From contig NZ_JAHBBK010000002.1 in the NCBI RefSeq assembly GCF_018390515.1, positions 787,743-851,742 of the forward strand: a stretch of DNA of 64,000 nucleotides. The letters run 5' to 3'. The stretch comes from Mucilaginibacter sp. Bleaf8 (GTDB lineage Bacteria; Bacteroidota; Bacteroidia; Sphingobacteriales; Sphingobacteriaceae). Of this stretch, positions 42,487-51,817 are shown one piece after another (within the stretch, counting starts at the first letter, position 1; the number at the start of each line of letters is the position of its first letter). The notes beneath the pieces were generated by a model. The model did not search any database, was not told the DNA's origin, and was given only the letters and a program-made list of their open reading frames with translations. Made by a program: the position numbers and the translations under genes.

Positions 42487-45400
42487 TTATCTGATTAAGT
42501 GTATAGCGCCGGTTCTGGATGGGGTAGAGTTGTTGTAGCTCATACCTTTCCATTGCTGGCCGTTAAAAAATGTGGCGTCAATTTGCCAGATGTATACGCC
42601 TTGTGGTGCTGGTGTGCCTCTGAAAGAGCCGTCCCAGCCTTCGGTTGGCGCGCCTCTGCTGTCCAGCTTGTCGGTTTCCCAAATCAGCTGACCATAGTTG
42701 TTAAATATGCGCATGTGCCATGCACTCATGCCCGAACCTTTGGCGATGAAGGTACGTAGCTCCAGATTGTTGCCGGTTGGCATAAAGGCATTTGGCAAAA
42801 ACAAAGCAGTGCTCGGTTCAATGATGGTAACATTGTGCCTGATGTAGGCATCACAGCCATTTACATTCACTGCTGTAAGCTTCACCACGTAAGATGAGCC
42901 TTTATTGAAATCATACGTGTGGCTCGGGCTCTTATCGTTTGATGTACTGCCATCGCCAAAGTCCCAGGTGTAGGTGATGTTATTATCCGGATCAGGCGTG
43001 TTGTTGGTAAAACGCACCAGTGTACAGGTATAGCACGATGGCGATTCCGTATTGCTCGATGCAAAATCGGGTTCCGGACGGCCAATGCCTACAATTTTGA
43101 TAACGTTAGTTGATGGCAGGTCGGGCCGGCAATCATTACCGGTATGTAAAACCGGGAAGTAGGTGCCTGCTGTTTTATACTCATGCTCAATGTTAGGTAT
43201 GGAGCCACCATTTGTGGTATAAACCTGTGAGCGCGATCCATCACCCCAATCGTACCAGTAAGTGGTTGCATTAGCGCTGCGGTTTTCAAAAGTTACGGTA
43301 AAAGGTACGCAGTCCTGCGTTTGTTGTCCGCTGGCTACAGCTAAAACGGAGTTAAGGTTATTAGGCAATACCTTTACCGGATAACCGGCACTGGTAACCG
43401 GTGTTCCGCAAAGTGAGGTAACTTTTAAGAAAACGTTAAAGTCGCCTTCTCTGTCAAGCATGATGTTTTGGATGCGGGTGTCGGTTACTACCGGCAGGGT
43501 TAAAACACGCTGACCTGTGTTGGCGTCCTCAACGTAAACCTGGTAATCCTGGTTGGTTCCGCTGGTTCTGTTAAACACCTGCGCATTCAACACACCACAT
43601 TGTGATGCCGGCGTAACCTCCAGAACCGGAAGCGGCGAGCCAGATGTTACCACAACACGGATAGTTTTGGGCACGGCAACACCGCAATTAGGCGTGCCAT
43701 TCAGGGTTACTGTATATACTCTGTCGCCCGCGCCTGGCGCATTGGCAGCAAAGGTAATTGCTCCTGGCTGCGCAACAGTTGATGTGCCTGGCGATGCACC
43801 GCCGAAATTCCATAAATAGGTTGCACTGCCTATCGGCGTTGATTTGTTGGTGAATGTAATGGCAGTACTACCACAAACTGTAATAGTATTGTTTACGATA
43901 GGGTAGTTGGCCGTAAAATCAAGTGTAAACTGATCGTTAGCTCTGAATGTTTTCTCATCTACGCCGTCGGGCTGGCACTGGTTAAGGCTGGTGGTTACCA
44001 AACGTACTGTTACTGATTGGCCCGGCGCCGTAATGGCATAACTTACCGGGAAGTTTACCCCTGTACCCACCAAATTACCATCAATATACCAGCGGTATTC
44101 CAGGTTACGGTCAGGATGTTGCTCGGCGCGTATGTTGTTGCTGGCCTGAATATCAAAAGGTACACAGTCAACATCTGTATTAAATAATATTTTGGCGATA
44201 GGGTTTTGTACTATTGTTAACGTAACCGGTGCACTCTCGCTCATTTGGCAATAAGTAGAGCCTACCAGGCGGCGGTACTGCGCGCCGGCAGTTAAGGCTG
44301 GTGTTGTGTAGTTTTGGCTTGTAGCGCCGGGTATATTTTGCCAGGTAGCGCTGCCGTTGGCACGGGTTTGCCATTGGTAAGTATAATTGCTGGCATTACC
44401 ATCGGCGCCTTGCGGAACTGATCCGGTAAGCTGGGCGACCGTACCGGTGCAAATTTTTGTATTGGCAACGGTAATGGTGTTGTTGGTAAGCGGTGGTTGT
44501 ACAGTAATGCTTACTACATTACTTGTTTCGGAGCAGGCGCCGGCCGTAACCACACGGCGGAAGCGGATATTATCAAATACCTGGAAATTTTGTAAATCGC
44601 GGCCCGTCTGGCTACCTATTGCAGCCCAGTTAGCGCCACCGTCAACACTGCTTTCCCACTGGTATTTGGGGTTGTTATCTCCGCCCAAAGCAGCTTTACC
44701 CACAATGCTGATCGTATTGCCCGAACAGGTTAAGGTTGGTACCGGTGCAACAATATCAAAGTTGGTAACAGGTGCATTGTTAATAATAGTTACCTGATCC
44801 GATTTAATGCCACAAGGTGATTGGCCATTAATAGTCCAGGTAAAAATGTAGGTTTTGCCTGGTTGCAAGCCGCTCACCGTAGCATTATACTGGTTGGGGT
44901 TACTGAAGGTAACGCCCGGCTGGTTCGATGTCCATACACCGGTAAAAGGAGCGGGGTTGTTACCCTCCAATTGGTAGGTAGATTGGTTACACAAGGTTTT
45001 GTCTGCCCCGGCAGTGGCTTGCGGTGTAGCCGGTTGTACGGTTATCGTAATTTGTTTCGGCTGACCAGCACATTCTTCGGCAGTGCCAGAACTTACCGGG
45101 ATAATGGTGTAAGTTACCGTTGCTGCGGCGGTACCGGTATTAGTTAATACCTGGTTAATGGCGGTAGCTGTTACCGGTGTGTTTTGGGCAGTAGCCCCGT
45201 TTACTGTTCCGGTTGTAGCAACTGTCCAGGTAAACTGAGTACCTGCAACGTTTGTTTGCAGAGTAATACCTGCCGGGCTGCCACTACATATCGTATTATT
45301 AGCAGGACCAGTAGGTGTAATTTGCGGCTTTGGTTTAACCGTAACGGTCAGGGTAAATGGTGTGCCTGCGCAGTTATTGGCACGCGGCGTAATTACGTAA

Positions 45401-47817
45401 GTTACCGTAGCATTTGCCGTGCCCGATGAGTTGGTTAATACATCATCAATAGTTCCGGTACCGGTTGCGGAAAAACCGCCTGCACCTGCAGAGCCGGTGG
45501 CAGTCCAGGTAAAAGTACTACCGGCAACAGTTGATGTTGGTGTATACTCAACCGCTGTGCCTGTACAAATTGCTTTGCTTGCTGCACTGGTTACGGGATT
45601 AGCCGGGTTTATGGTAATTATTACTTCGTCAGATATATTCGCACAGTCGCCGGGTAAATTGGTAGTAGCTGTTAGTTTCAATAATACCTGCCCTGATGTT
45701 CTTTCGGCAGCGGTGGGGGTGTAAGTAGTTGTAAGCGATGTAGGGTTTGAGAAAGTACCTGCGCCGCCAGTCCACCTAACCGGATAGGTTTGAGATATAG
45801 TACCGGTAAGAGCAATTACATCACTGGGGCAAACGGTTTGGTCTGCGCCGGCATTTACAGTAGCTGCCTCTAAAAAGGTAATGATCTGTTTATCAGTTGC
45901 AGCAGTGCCACATGCATTGCTATGCTTAACGCTCACCTCGTAACGTCCAAATGCCGGGAAGTTGATTTGCGGATACTGGCTGCTGGCCGATGTGTTGTTT
46001 GCAAAAGTTGCAGCTGCCTGTCCGTCAAGCGGCCTTACCGACCAAAGGTAGGTGTTACCATCTGGCTCTACGGTGCCGATTAATGTAGTTTTTGTTTGGC
46101 TGCCGTTTGCATTGTTAAAAGTAAGCGTGTGGTCTTTTCCGCACATTGAAAAATCGGCCGAGAGTGTGGCCGTAGGTGCTCCGTTTACAATTATTGTTTT
46201 AGGCGCGGCAACTGCCGGTCCGCAAGCTGGTCCGTCAATCGTCAGGTCAACCTGATACTTGCCCGGATTAGCAAATACAAACTGTGGCTGTACGCTGTTG
46301 GCTGTTGTATTATTGGCGAAGCTAACACCTGCTGATGGCGTAACTTTCCAAACGTATTTAAATGTGGCGGTATTACATCCCCTGTAAACATCCGACTTAT
46401 CTACCGGAATAAGAGAGCCCTGAGTTATACAGTAGGTTGCCGGTATGGTGAAATCTGCTTTTGATGGATTTTCAATACAAATTGGGAAGATAGCATCATT
46501 AGGCGGGCAGGAGGTTTGGTTATTCTCCATCTGTAATCTCACGGTATGCTGGCCCGGAGTTGTAAACTTCCATTTAAAAGGTTGTGTAGCTGTATAATTA
46601 GTAGCTTTAGGATTCGGGTCATTGTCTACATACCAAGAGTATCGTGCGTCCGAAAACTTACAATCGCCAACACTATTGCTGCTTTCACCCGGATCTGATG
46701 CATTATTAAATATAATATCCGTATTAACACAACCGCGATCAGGGCCATTGATGTTGTTTGTAGGAGGTAAAAAAACTGCCTGAGTAGATGAGAAATAAGG
46801 CGGGGTGCTACCTGCGGGTGTCGGACACCATCGATTTATTAATGATAATCTAATTGAAAATTGATTGGTCACATTCCCTTGGGGATCTCTTGCGCCGCAA
46901 GATGAATTGATAAAATTATGCTTAAATCTACCTCCGGTAGCTTTAAGCTGACAGAAGGTGTATTTATCGGTTCTGCCATCACCCCAATCTACGTTGTAAA
47001 CGGTTCCCGGATAATTGAGCTCTATGCCACCGTCGGGGGTGCGGTATTTAGTGCTAACTGATACGTCTGCACCACCTGATCCCAAACACTTTGGTCCGGG
47101 GTCAACTGAGTTAAGCCCGCTGATGCTTTGGTTGTTGATGAGCAGGTACGATTTCGTGCCGATGATATTATCAGAGGTCGCCGTTTTAACAGTTATCGTA
47201 TAGGTTGCAGCTTTTGGCGTTCCAAATCGATAGCTCGGCATAATGGTCTGATTGGTAATTTCCTGCTGTTGCGCATTTTCATTATAAAAATTCGCAGTGA
47301 CAGTGTTATTGTTACCATTAGGGCTCGTGAATGTATAGCTACCACTCGCTCCCTGGCATGAACCAAATACCTCATTTGAGGTAGCTAATGTGCTTGATGA
47401 GGTTAAAGCTGCAGTTATACCCGGCGTAGCGTTAATCGTAAAAGGTTGCGATGGATCACTCGTTTTAGCCGGATTAGTGCTTTGTACCCGCAAGCGATAG
47501 CCGGTACCCGCAGGCGTATTGGCAGGGATTATACCATTCACAAAGCCTGTAAAAAAGCCGTCAAAGCTGCCTATAGGTGTTGTCGAAGTGAAATTACCAT
47601 TCGCATCAGACAGGTAAAGGTTATAGGTGTTGTTGATGCTGATGCAACCACTGTTGTCATCAACTGCAATCTCAGCTGAGATACTGGAGCCCTGCCCATA
47701 CGGCCCCGGATCCACGTGGCGGATGCCGATCGTTTGTGCGTAGGCGGCCGATGCACAAACCAGAAATAAAAGTAACGTAAATATCTTCGAAAAAAAACGG
47801 GTAAATGCTCTATCCAT
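42487..47817 (-). CDS. Giant PKD/Ig-repeat surface protein with type B type IX sorting domain
   Basis: Exported adhesin-like protein of 1776 aa. A signal peptide (1-28, ending AAYAQ) is followed by many tandem PKD and Ig-like modules. Two adjacent PKD-like repeats carry the pattern NTICSGSPAGITL / GTQFTWTV / VTYTIIP. Near the C-terminus DWGDGSRSQVY and TWDFGDGSTSNDKSPSHTYDF are classic PKD motifs. Residues about 1690-1776 form a gliding-motility-associated C-terminal domain (LPNAFMPTGNN, MRIFNNYGQLIWETD, GWDGSFRG, GVYIWQI) of sorting type B. It is not SprB, which is much larger. A binding target cannot be named. Confidence 0.92.
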   Translation of the reverse strand: MDRAFTRFFSKIFTLLLFLVCASAAYAQTIGIRHVDPGPYGQGSSISAEIAVDDNSGCISINNTYNLYLSDANGNFTSTTPIGSFDGFFTGFVNGIIPANTPAGTGYRLRVQSTNPAKTSDPSQPFTINATPGITAALTSSSTLATSNEVFGSCQGASGSYTFTSPNGNNNTVTANFYNENAQQQEITNQTIMPSYRFGTPKAATYTITVKTATSDNIIGTKSYLLINNQSISGLNSVDPGPKCLGSGGADVSVSTKYRTPDGGIELNYPGTVYNVDWGDGRTDKYTFCQLKATGGRFKHNFINSSCGARDPQGNVTNQFSIRLSLINRWCPTPAGSTPPYFSSTQAVFLPPTNNINGPDRGCVNTDIIFNNASDPGESSNSVGDCKFSDARYSWYVDNDPNPKATNYTATQPFKWKFTTPGQHTVRLQMENNQTSCPPNDAIFPICIENPSKADFTIPATYCITQGSLIPVDKSDVYRGCNTATFKYVWKVTPSAGVSFANNTTANSVQPQFVFANPGKYQVDLTIDGPACGPAVAAPKTIIVNGAPTATLSADFSMCGKDHTLTFNNANGSQTKTTLIGTVEPDGNTYLWSVRPLDGQAAATFANNTSASSQYPQINFPAFGRYEVSVKHSNACGTAATDKQIITFLEAATVNAGADQTVCPSDVIALTGTISQTYPVRWTGGAGTFSNPTSLTTTYTPTAAERTSGQVLLKLTATTNLPGDCANISDEVIITINPANPVTSAASKAICTGTAVEYTPTSTVAGSTFTWTATGSAGAGGFSATGTGTIDDVLTNSSGTANATVTYVITPRANNCAGTPFTLTVTVKPKPQITPTGPANNTICSGSPAGITLQTNVAGTQFTWTVATTGTVNGATAQNTPVTATAINQVLTNTGTAAATVTYTIIPVSSGTAEECAGQPKQITITVQPATPQATAGADKTLCNQSTYQLEGNNPAPFTGVWTSNQPGVTFSNPNQYNATVSGLQPGKTYIFTWTINGQSPCGIKSDQVTIINNAPVTNFDIVAPVPTLTCSGNTISIVGKAALGGDNNPKYQWESSVDGGANWAAIGSQTGRDLQNFQVFDNIRFRRVVTAGACSETSNVVSITVQPPLTNNTITVANTKICTGTVAQLTGSVPQGADGNASNYTYQWQTRANGSATWQNIPGATSQNYTTPALTAGAQYRRLVGSTYCQMSESAPVTLTIVQNPIAKILFNTDVDCVPFDIQASNNIRAEQHPDRNLEYRWYIDGNLVGTGVNFPVSYAITAPGQSVTVRLVTTSLNQCQPDGVDEKTFRANDQFTLDFTANYPIVNNTITVCGSTAITFTNKSTPIGSATYLWNFGGASPGTSTVAQPGAITFAANAPGAGDRVYTVTLNGTPNCGVAVPKTIRVVVTSGSPLPVLEVTPASQCGVLNAQVFNRTSGTNQDYQVYVEDANTGQRVLTLPVVTDTRIQNIMLDREGDFNVFLKVTSLCGTPVTSAGYPVKVLPNNLNSVLAVASGQQTQDCVPFTVTFENRSANATTYWYDWGDGSRSQVYTTNGGSIPNIEHEYKTAGTYFPVLHTGNDCRPDLPSTNVIKIVGIGRPEPDFASSNTESPSCYTCTLVRFTNNTPDPDNNITYTWDFGDGSTSNDKSPSHTYDFNKGSSYVVKLTAVNVNGCDAYIRHNVTIIEPSTALFLPNAFMPTGNNLELRTFIAKGSGMSAWHMRIFNNYGQLIWETDKLDSRGAPTEGWDGSFRGTPAPQGVYIWQIDATFFNGQQWKGMSYNNSTPSRTGAIHLIR

Positions 47818-47829
47818 CAGCTACTTAAT

Positions 47830-47876
47830 CGTATAAGTGACTGTTAACCACGAATTGATCAACAGTCACTTATACG
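47830..47876. promoter_or_regulatory. 16-bp inverted repeat upstream of the type IX operon
   Basis: CGTATAAGTGACTGTT (47830-47845) pairs perfectly with AACAGTCACTTATACG (47861-47876), loop 15 nt, 12 nt before the cargo ATG. No U-tract follows on the minus strand, so it is not a normal terminator for the gene before it. Confidence 0.6.
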
Positions 47877-47995
47877 ACCTATAGCATATAAGGTTAGTGT
47901 TTCTTAAAAAAATTAATCTTTGGTAAAAGATTTTTATCTTTCAGATGTTGACTCCAGCAATCCATTTTTTTATCGTTAAAAATTTTTGCATTGCA

Positions 47996-49240
47996 TTAGC
48001 CGAAGAACAAGTAAGCAATAAATATTGCGGCTATAACCCCGGCTAAATCGGCAATTAAACCGGCGGGTATTGCATACCGCGTTTTCTTGATACCTACCGA
48101 GCCAAAGTAAAGCGCCACTATGTAAAACGTAGTATCGGCCGAACCATTGAATATACAAGCAAGCCTGCCCACAAAGCTGTCCGGGCCAAAGTTTTCGGGT
48201 TTCATGATATCCAGCATCATCGCACGGGCACCCGAACCACTTAGGGGCTTCATAAAAGCTACTGGTAGGGCATCGGTAAAGCGGGTATCAACGTTAAATA
48301 AACCAAAAAGCCACTTAAAGCAATCAACTATATAACCCAATGCGCCGGAGTTTCGGAACACACTGATGGCCGCCAGCATAGCCACCAAATAGGGGATAAT
48401 GCGTACAGCGGTGTCAAACCCGCCTTTAGCACCTTCAACGAAGGCCTCGAAAACATTAACTTTTTTATACAGACCACCGCATATAAACAATACAGGTATC
48501 AGATACAGCAGTAAATTGCTTGCCACTTTTGACACGATGCTAATCTGATCGTGGTTTAAATAAGCGGAGAAGCACCACACCAGCAGGGCTATAAATGTCG
48601 TCAGTCCACCAAGCCACAATAAAACAACCCGGTCCAGCAGGTTGATGCGCTGCCTCACTGCTACCGCTAACAGGCCTACCACCGTAGCTACATAAGTGCC
48701 AATAATACACGGAATGAAAATATCAGTAGGATCATGCGCTTTCATGATGGCGCGTTGGGCAATAATACTTATAGGCAGCAGCGTTAAGCCGGAGGTATGC
48801 AGCACCAAGAACATAATCTGCGCGTTTGATGCCGTCTCTTTATCAGGATTTAAATCCTGTAAACTTGCCATGGCTTTAAGGCCCAGTGGTGTTGCAGCAT
48901 TATCCAGCCCGAGTAAATTAGCCGAAAAATTCATCATCATCTGGCCCGTAGCGGGATGATCTTTAGGTACTTCCGGAAAAAGCCTGTTGAAGAAAGGACC
49001 AACAATGCGCGATAAAAAGCGAATGGCCCCAGCCTTTTCGCCGATATTCATGATGCCCAACCAGAAAGCGATCGTCCCAATAAATGGAAGCGCTATATCA
49101 ACTACGGATGATTTGGTAGAATCGAACAGGCCTTGCACCAGCGTTTCAAAGGCGGTTACATCACCTAATAAAACTAACTTGACGAGGGCAATAAAAAAAG
49201 CGATTAAAAAAAAGGCGATCCAGATATAATTAAGTGCCAT
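47996..49240 (-). CDS. SpmA-SpmB-type nucleoside recognition membrane protein
   Basis: A 414-residue membrane protein of about ten helices made of two Gate/nucleoside-recognition halves. The first half (about 1-200) resembles spore maturation protein A (GIMNIGEKAG, NLLGLDNAATPLGLKAM). The second (about 230-414) resembles SpmB (GAKGGFDTAVRIIPYLVAML, PLSGSGARAMM). In spore formers these are separate genes; this organism does not sporulate. The transported compound is unknown. Confidence 0.9.
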   Translation of the reverse strand: MALNYIWIAFFLIAFFIALVKLVLLGDVTAFETLVQGLFDSTKSSVVDIALPFIGTIAFWLGIMNIGEKAGAIRFLSRIVGPFFNRLFPEVPKDHPATGQMMMNFSANLLGLDNAATPLGLKAMASLQDLNPDKETASNAQIMFLVLHTSGLTLLPISIIAQRAIMKAHDPTDIFIPCIIGTYVATVVGLLAVAVRQRINLLDRVVLLWLGGLTTFIALLVWCFSAYLNHDQISIVSKVASNLLLYLIPVLFICGGLYKKVNVFEAFVEGAKGGFDTAVRIIPYLVAMLAAISVFRNSGALGYIVDCFKWLFGLFNVDTRFTDALPVAFMKPLSGSGARAMMLDIMKPENFGPDSFVGRLACIFNGSADTTFYIVALYFGSVGIKKTRYAIPAGLIADLAGVIAAIFIAYLFFG

Positions 49241-49269
49241 TCAGGTAGTGCGTGTTATAAGTTTAAGTA

Positions 49270-49743
49270 TTAATTGTTGGCCGTTATATCCTTGTCGGCC
49301 ACGATGCGAATAGCATAATCTTTTCTTAGCGGATTGTATGGCGCTTTGTCTGTCACCACTACATAAATATTCCCCAGGTCTTTTACCCGGTAGCTCAAAA
49401 TATCTTCGTTGCTTTCTTTGCTCAAAACGTATGGTGCTATAGAATTTGTTACAAGATTGTATTGATCGGGATAGTCGGTAAAAATATTAATATTTAATCG
49501 TTTACCGTCTGCCCGTATCTCTACTTCGGAGCTATACCCATTCGGCAGTTGTAGAGTGTACTTTTTGTGGCCCTCGCGTTGCTTTTTAGTTACTATGGGC
49601 ACATAACCTTTTGATTGTATAAAAGCGTCGTCTCTTTGCAGGTTATTCGTGAGGATAAAAGTAAAATCATCGTATGATAGAAGCTGTTGTGCCGTACATG
49701 CGCTTGTGATAATTAGAAGTATGGCAATGATAGAGATCTTCAT
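49270..49743 (-). CDS. Hypothetical exported protein
   Basis: A 157-residue secreted protein: signal peptide (about 1-17) ending with ITSACTAQQ, so it may be a lipoprotein. The remainder is alpha/beta with no motif I know. I use the ATG at 49743, which starts the signal cleanly; the ATG at 49761 is possible. It lies 30 bp upstream of the SpmA-SpmB fusion and could share its transcript. Confidence 0.65.
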   Translation of the reverse strand: MKISIIAILLIITSACTAQQLLSYDDFTFILTNNLQRDDAFIQSKGYVPIVTKKQREGHKKYTLQLPNGYSSEVEIRADGKRLNINIFTDYPDQYNLVTNSIAPYVLSKESNEDILSYRVKDLGNIYVVVTDKAPYNPLRKDYAIRIVADKDITANN

Positions 49744-49787
49744 GAAGTTTAAAGCTATCATTTTACGCAATCCCTACAAAATATATG

Positions 49788-49808
49788 GGCTAAAATTCTA
49801 TTTTAGCC
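49788..49808. promoter_or_regulatory. Inverted repeat in the divergent osmC promoter
   Basis: GGCTAAAA-TTCTA-TTTTAGCC, a perfect 8-bp pair, ending 16 nt before the osmC ATG. Possible operator for osmC-metZ or the divergent gene. Confidence 0.4.
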
Positions 49809-49824
49809 ACATTAATAAGATCAT

Positions 49825-50259
49825 ATGCCTGTTATAGAACTTGAACGTGTAAGCGGCGACTATGGCTTTGAGGCCAGAGATGAAAACGGACACACCATAA
49901 AAATGGATAGCAGTCCGGAAAGTGGCGGCCAAAATTTTGGCGTGCGCCCAATGCAAATGTTACTGATGGGCCTGGGCGGCTGCTCGGCCATTGACGTGCT
50001 AAGTATATTGAAAAAGCAGCGTCAGGAGGTGACGGATTACCGTATGCAGATCAGGGGCGACCGTGAAGCCGGTGTAGAACCTTCCTTATGGAAAGATGTA
50101 ACGATTGAGTTTCACCTTTACGGCAACGTTGACCCTGATAAAGCCAAACGCGCTGTTGAATTATCCTTAAATAAATATTGTTCCGTATCGGCCACGCTTG
50201 AAAAAGCGGGTGCTGCCATTAAATCGGAGGTGTTTGTGCATCCTTCCGAAGCTAAATAA
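49825..50259 (+). CDS. OsmC-family protein next to metZ
   Basis: A 144-residue OsmC-superfamily protein, a different subgroup from the one at 41 kb. Both cysteines are present: MGLGGCSAIDVLS near 53 and LNKYCSVSATLEKAG near 116. It is 9 bp upstream of metZ in the same direction, so a role in sulphur or thiol chemistry is plausible. Confidence 0.9.
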   Translation: MPVIELERVSGDYGFEARDENGHTIKMDSSPESGGQNFGVRPMQMLLMGLGGCSAIDVLSILKKQRQEVTDYRMQIRGDREAGVEPSLWKDVTIEFHLYGNVDPDKAKRAVELSLNKYCSVSATLEKAGAAIKSEVFVHPSEAK

Positions 50260-50268
50260 TTACTTATA

Positions 50269-51450
50269 ATGTCAGAAAAACTGGATCCTATAACCCAGGC
50301 CATCCGCTTGCGGATGCCAAAAACTCACCAAAACGAGCATTCAACGCCGCTGTATTTAACCAGCAGCTTTACCTTTGATGAGGCCGAAGCCATGCGTGCT
50401 GCTTTTGCTGATGAAACGGATGATAATATTTATAGCCGTTTCAGTAATCCTAACGTAGATGAGTTGATAGGTAAAATGTGCATGCTGGAAAATGCCGATG
50501 CAGGATTTGCCACATCAACCGGCATGAGTGCAGTATTTTCGTCTATGATGGCGCTGCTTCAGCAAGGCGATCATTTATTATGCTGTAGTTCAGTTTTTGG
50601 AAGTACTTTCACTGTGGTAAACAAATTTCTACCACGTTACGGCATTACCTGCACTTTAGTACCAGCTAATGATGCGGAAGCATGGGACGCAGCGGTGCAG
50701 CCTAACACCAAAATGGTATACCTGGAAACGCCAACCAACCCGCAGCTTGAGGTGATCGATTTAGAGTGGGCAGGTGAATTTGCCAAAAAGCATAATCTGA
50801 TTCTGAACGTAGATAACTGTTTTGCAACGCCATTACTGCAGCGCCCTATTGATTATGGTGCACATATCGTAGTACATTCAGCAACCAAGTGGATTGACGG
50901 ACAGGGCAGGGTAATGGGCGGTATAATTGTAGGCCGCGAGGATTTAGTGAAAGAGATTTATATGTTCTGCCGCAATACAGGTCCGGCATTGTCTCCGTTT
51001 AATGCCTGGGTGTTAAGCAAAAGTTTGGAAACACTGGATGTACGTTTGGAGCGCCATTGCAAAAATGCCTTACAACTCGCCGAAACGTTACAAACCAATG
51101 CTAATGTAGCTTGGGTAAAATATCCGTTTTTAGCTACCCACCCGCAGTATGAAATCGCTAAAAAGCAGATGACTGCCGGGGGGGGTATTATTTGTTTTGA
51201 AATAAAAGGTGGATTAGAAGCCGGTCGCAAATTCCTGGATAATTTGCAAATGCTGTCGGTAACAGCCAACCTGGGCGATAGCCGTAGTATTGCATCGCAC
51301 CCGGCCAGCACCACACACTCCAAACTTACCGATGAGCAACGCGCCGCCGTAGGTATTACGCCGGGATTAATCCGTATATCGTGCGGCTTGGAAAAAATTG
51401 ATGATATAATTGCTGATATTACTCAGGCTTTAAACAAGAGCACAGTTTAA
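50269..51450 (+). CDS. metZ: O-succinylhomoserine sulfhydrylase (trans-sulfuration PLP enzyme)
   Basis: Cys/Met-metabolism PLP enzyme, 393 aa, that likely makes homocysteine from an O-acylhomoserine and sulfide. YSRFSNPNVDELIGKMCMLE (about 50-69) and the PLP lysine in VVHSATKWIDGQGRVMGG (about 202-219) are typical. The MetZ type is favoured by length and by IYSRFSNP. Cystathionine gamma-synthase or methionine gamma-lyase cannot be fully excluded. Confidence 0.88.
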   Translation: MSEKLDPITQAIRLRMPKTHQNEHSTPLYLTSSFTFDEAEAMRAAFADETDDNIYSRFSNPNVDELIGKMCMLENADAGFATSTGMSAVFSSMMALLQQGDHLLCCSSVFGSTFTVVNKFLPRYGITCTLVPANDAEAWDAAVQPNTKMVYLETPTNPQLEVIDLEWAGEFAKKHNLILNVDNCFATPLLQRPIDYGAHIVVHSATKWIDGQGRVMGGIIVGREDLVKEIYMFCRNTGPALSPFNAWVLSKSLETLDVRLERHCKNALQLAETLQTNANVAWVKYPFLATHPQYEIAKKQMTAGGGIICFEIKGGLEAGRKFLDNLQMLSVTANLGDSRSIASHPASTTHSKLTDEQRAAVGITPGLIRISCGLEKIDDIIADITQALNKSTV

Positions 51451-51464
51451 AGCTACTTTATAAA

Positions 51465-51520
51465 ACAAAAACGCCCTGAACGAGAGTATTAATGTTGGCC
51501 CTTGTTCAGGGCGTTTTTGT
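51465..51520 (+). terminator. Terminator of metZ
   Basis: ACAAAAACGCCCTGAAC (51465-51481) pairs with GTTCAGGGCGTTTTTGT (51504-51520), 17 bp with a 22-nt loop. Confidence 0.8.
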
Positions 51521-51817
51521 TTATGGATTAGTAAAGGTGTACAGTATTGGCTACAGTGTTTTTTATAGCTTTAAGTTGTGTGTGTTTGAAAGAAAATTTA
51601 CTTTATCTATAATATATTTCTAATAAGTGCTTGTGCATAACCTTTGTTTACAGTGTGTTAACGTGCTTTTAATGTATCATTCTTGTTACAATAGGTTGGA
51701 TTTATTAGTAGTACTGTAAGGGCGTTAACTGTTCAATGGCATTATACTTGACTTTGGGAGTGCATGCCCATCGATACAATTACTCGCATCTGGGCTCATA
51801 TTTTAACATTGAACTAT
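51521..51817. other. Long AT-rich leader of the ompA-type gene
   Basis: Almost 300 bp without a gene. TATACTTG near 51745 is one mismatch from TAnnTTTG. Otherwise I see no ORF or strong stem. A long leader fits a highly expressed outer-membrane gene. Confidence 0.5.

Noticed and set aside
44387..44797. 136-codon plus-strand ORF inside the giant surface gene
   Set aside because: Shadow frame of a low-complexity, Thr/Val-rich repeat gene; biased composition keeps the opposite strand open.
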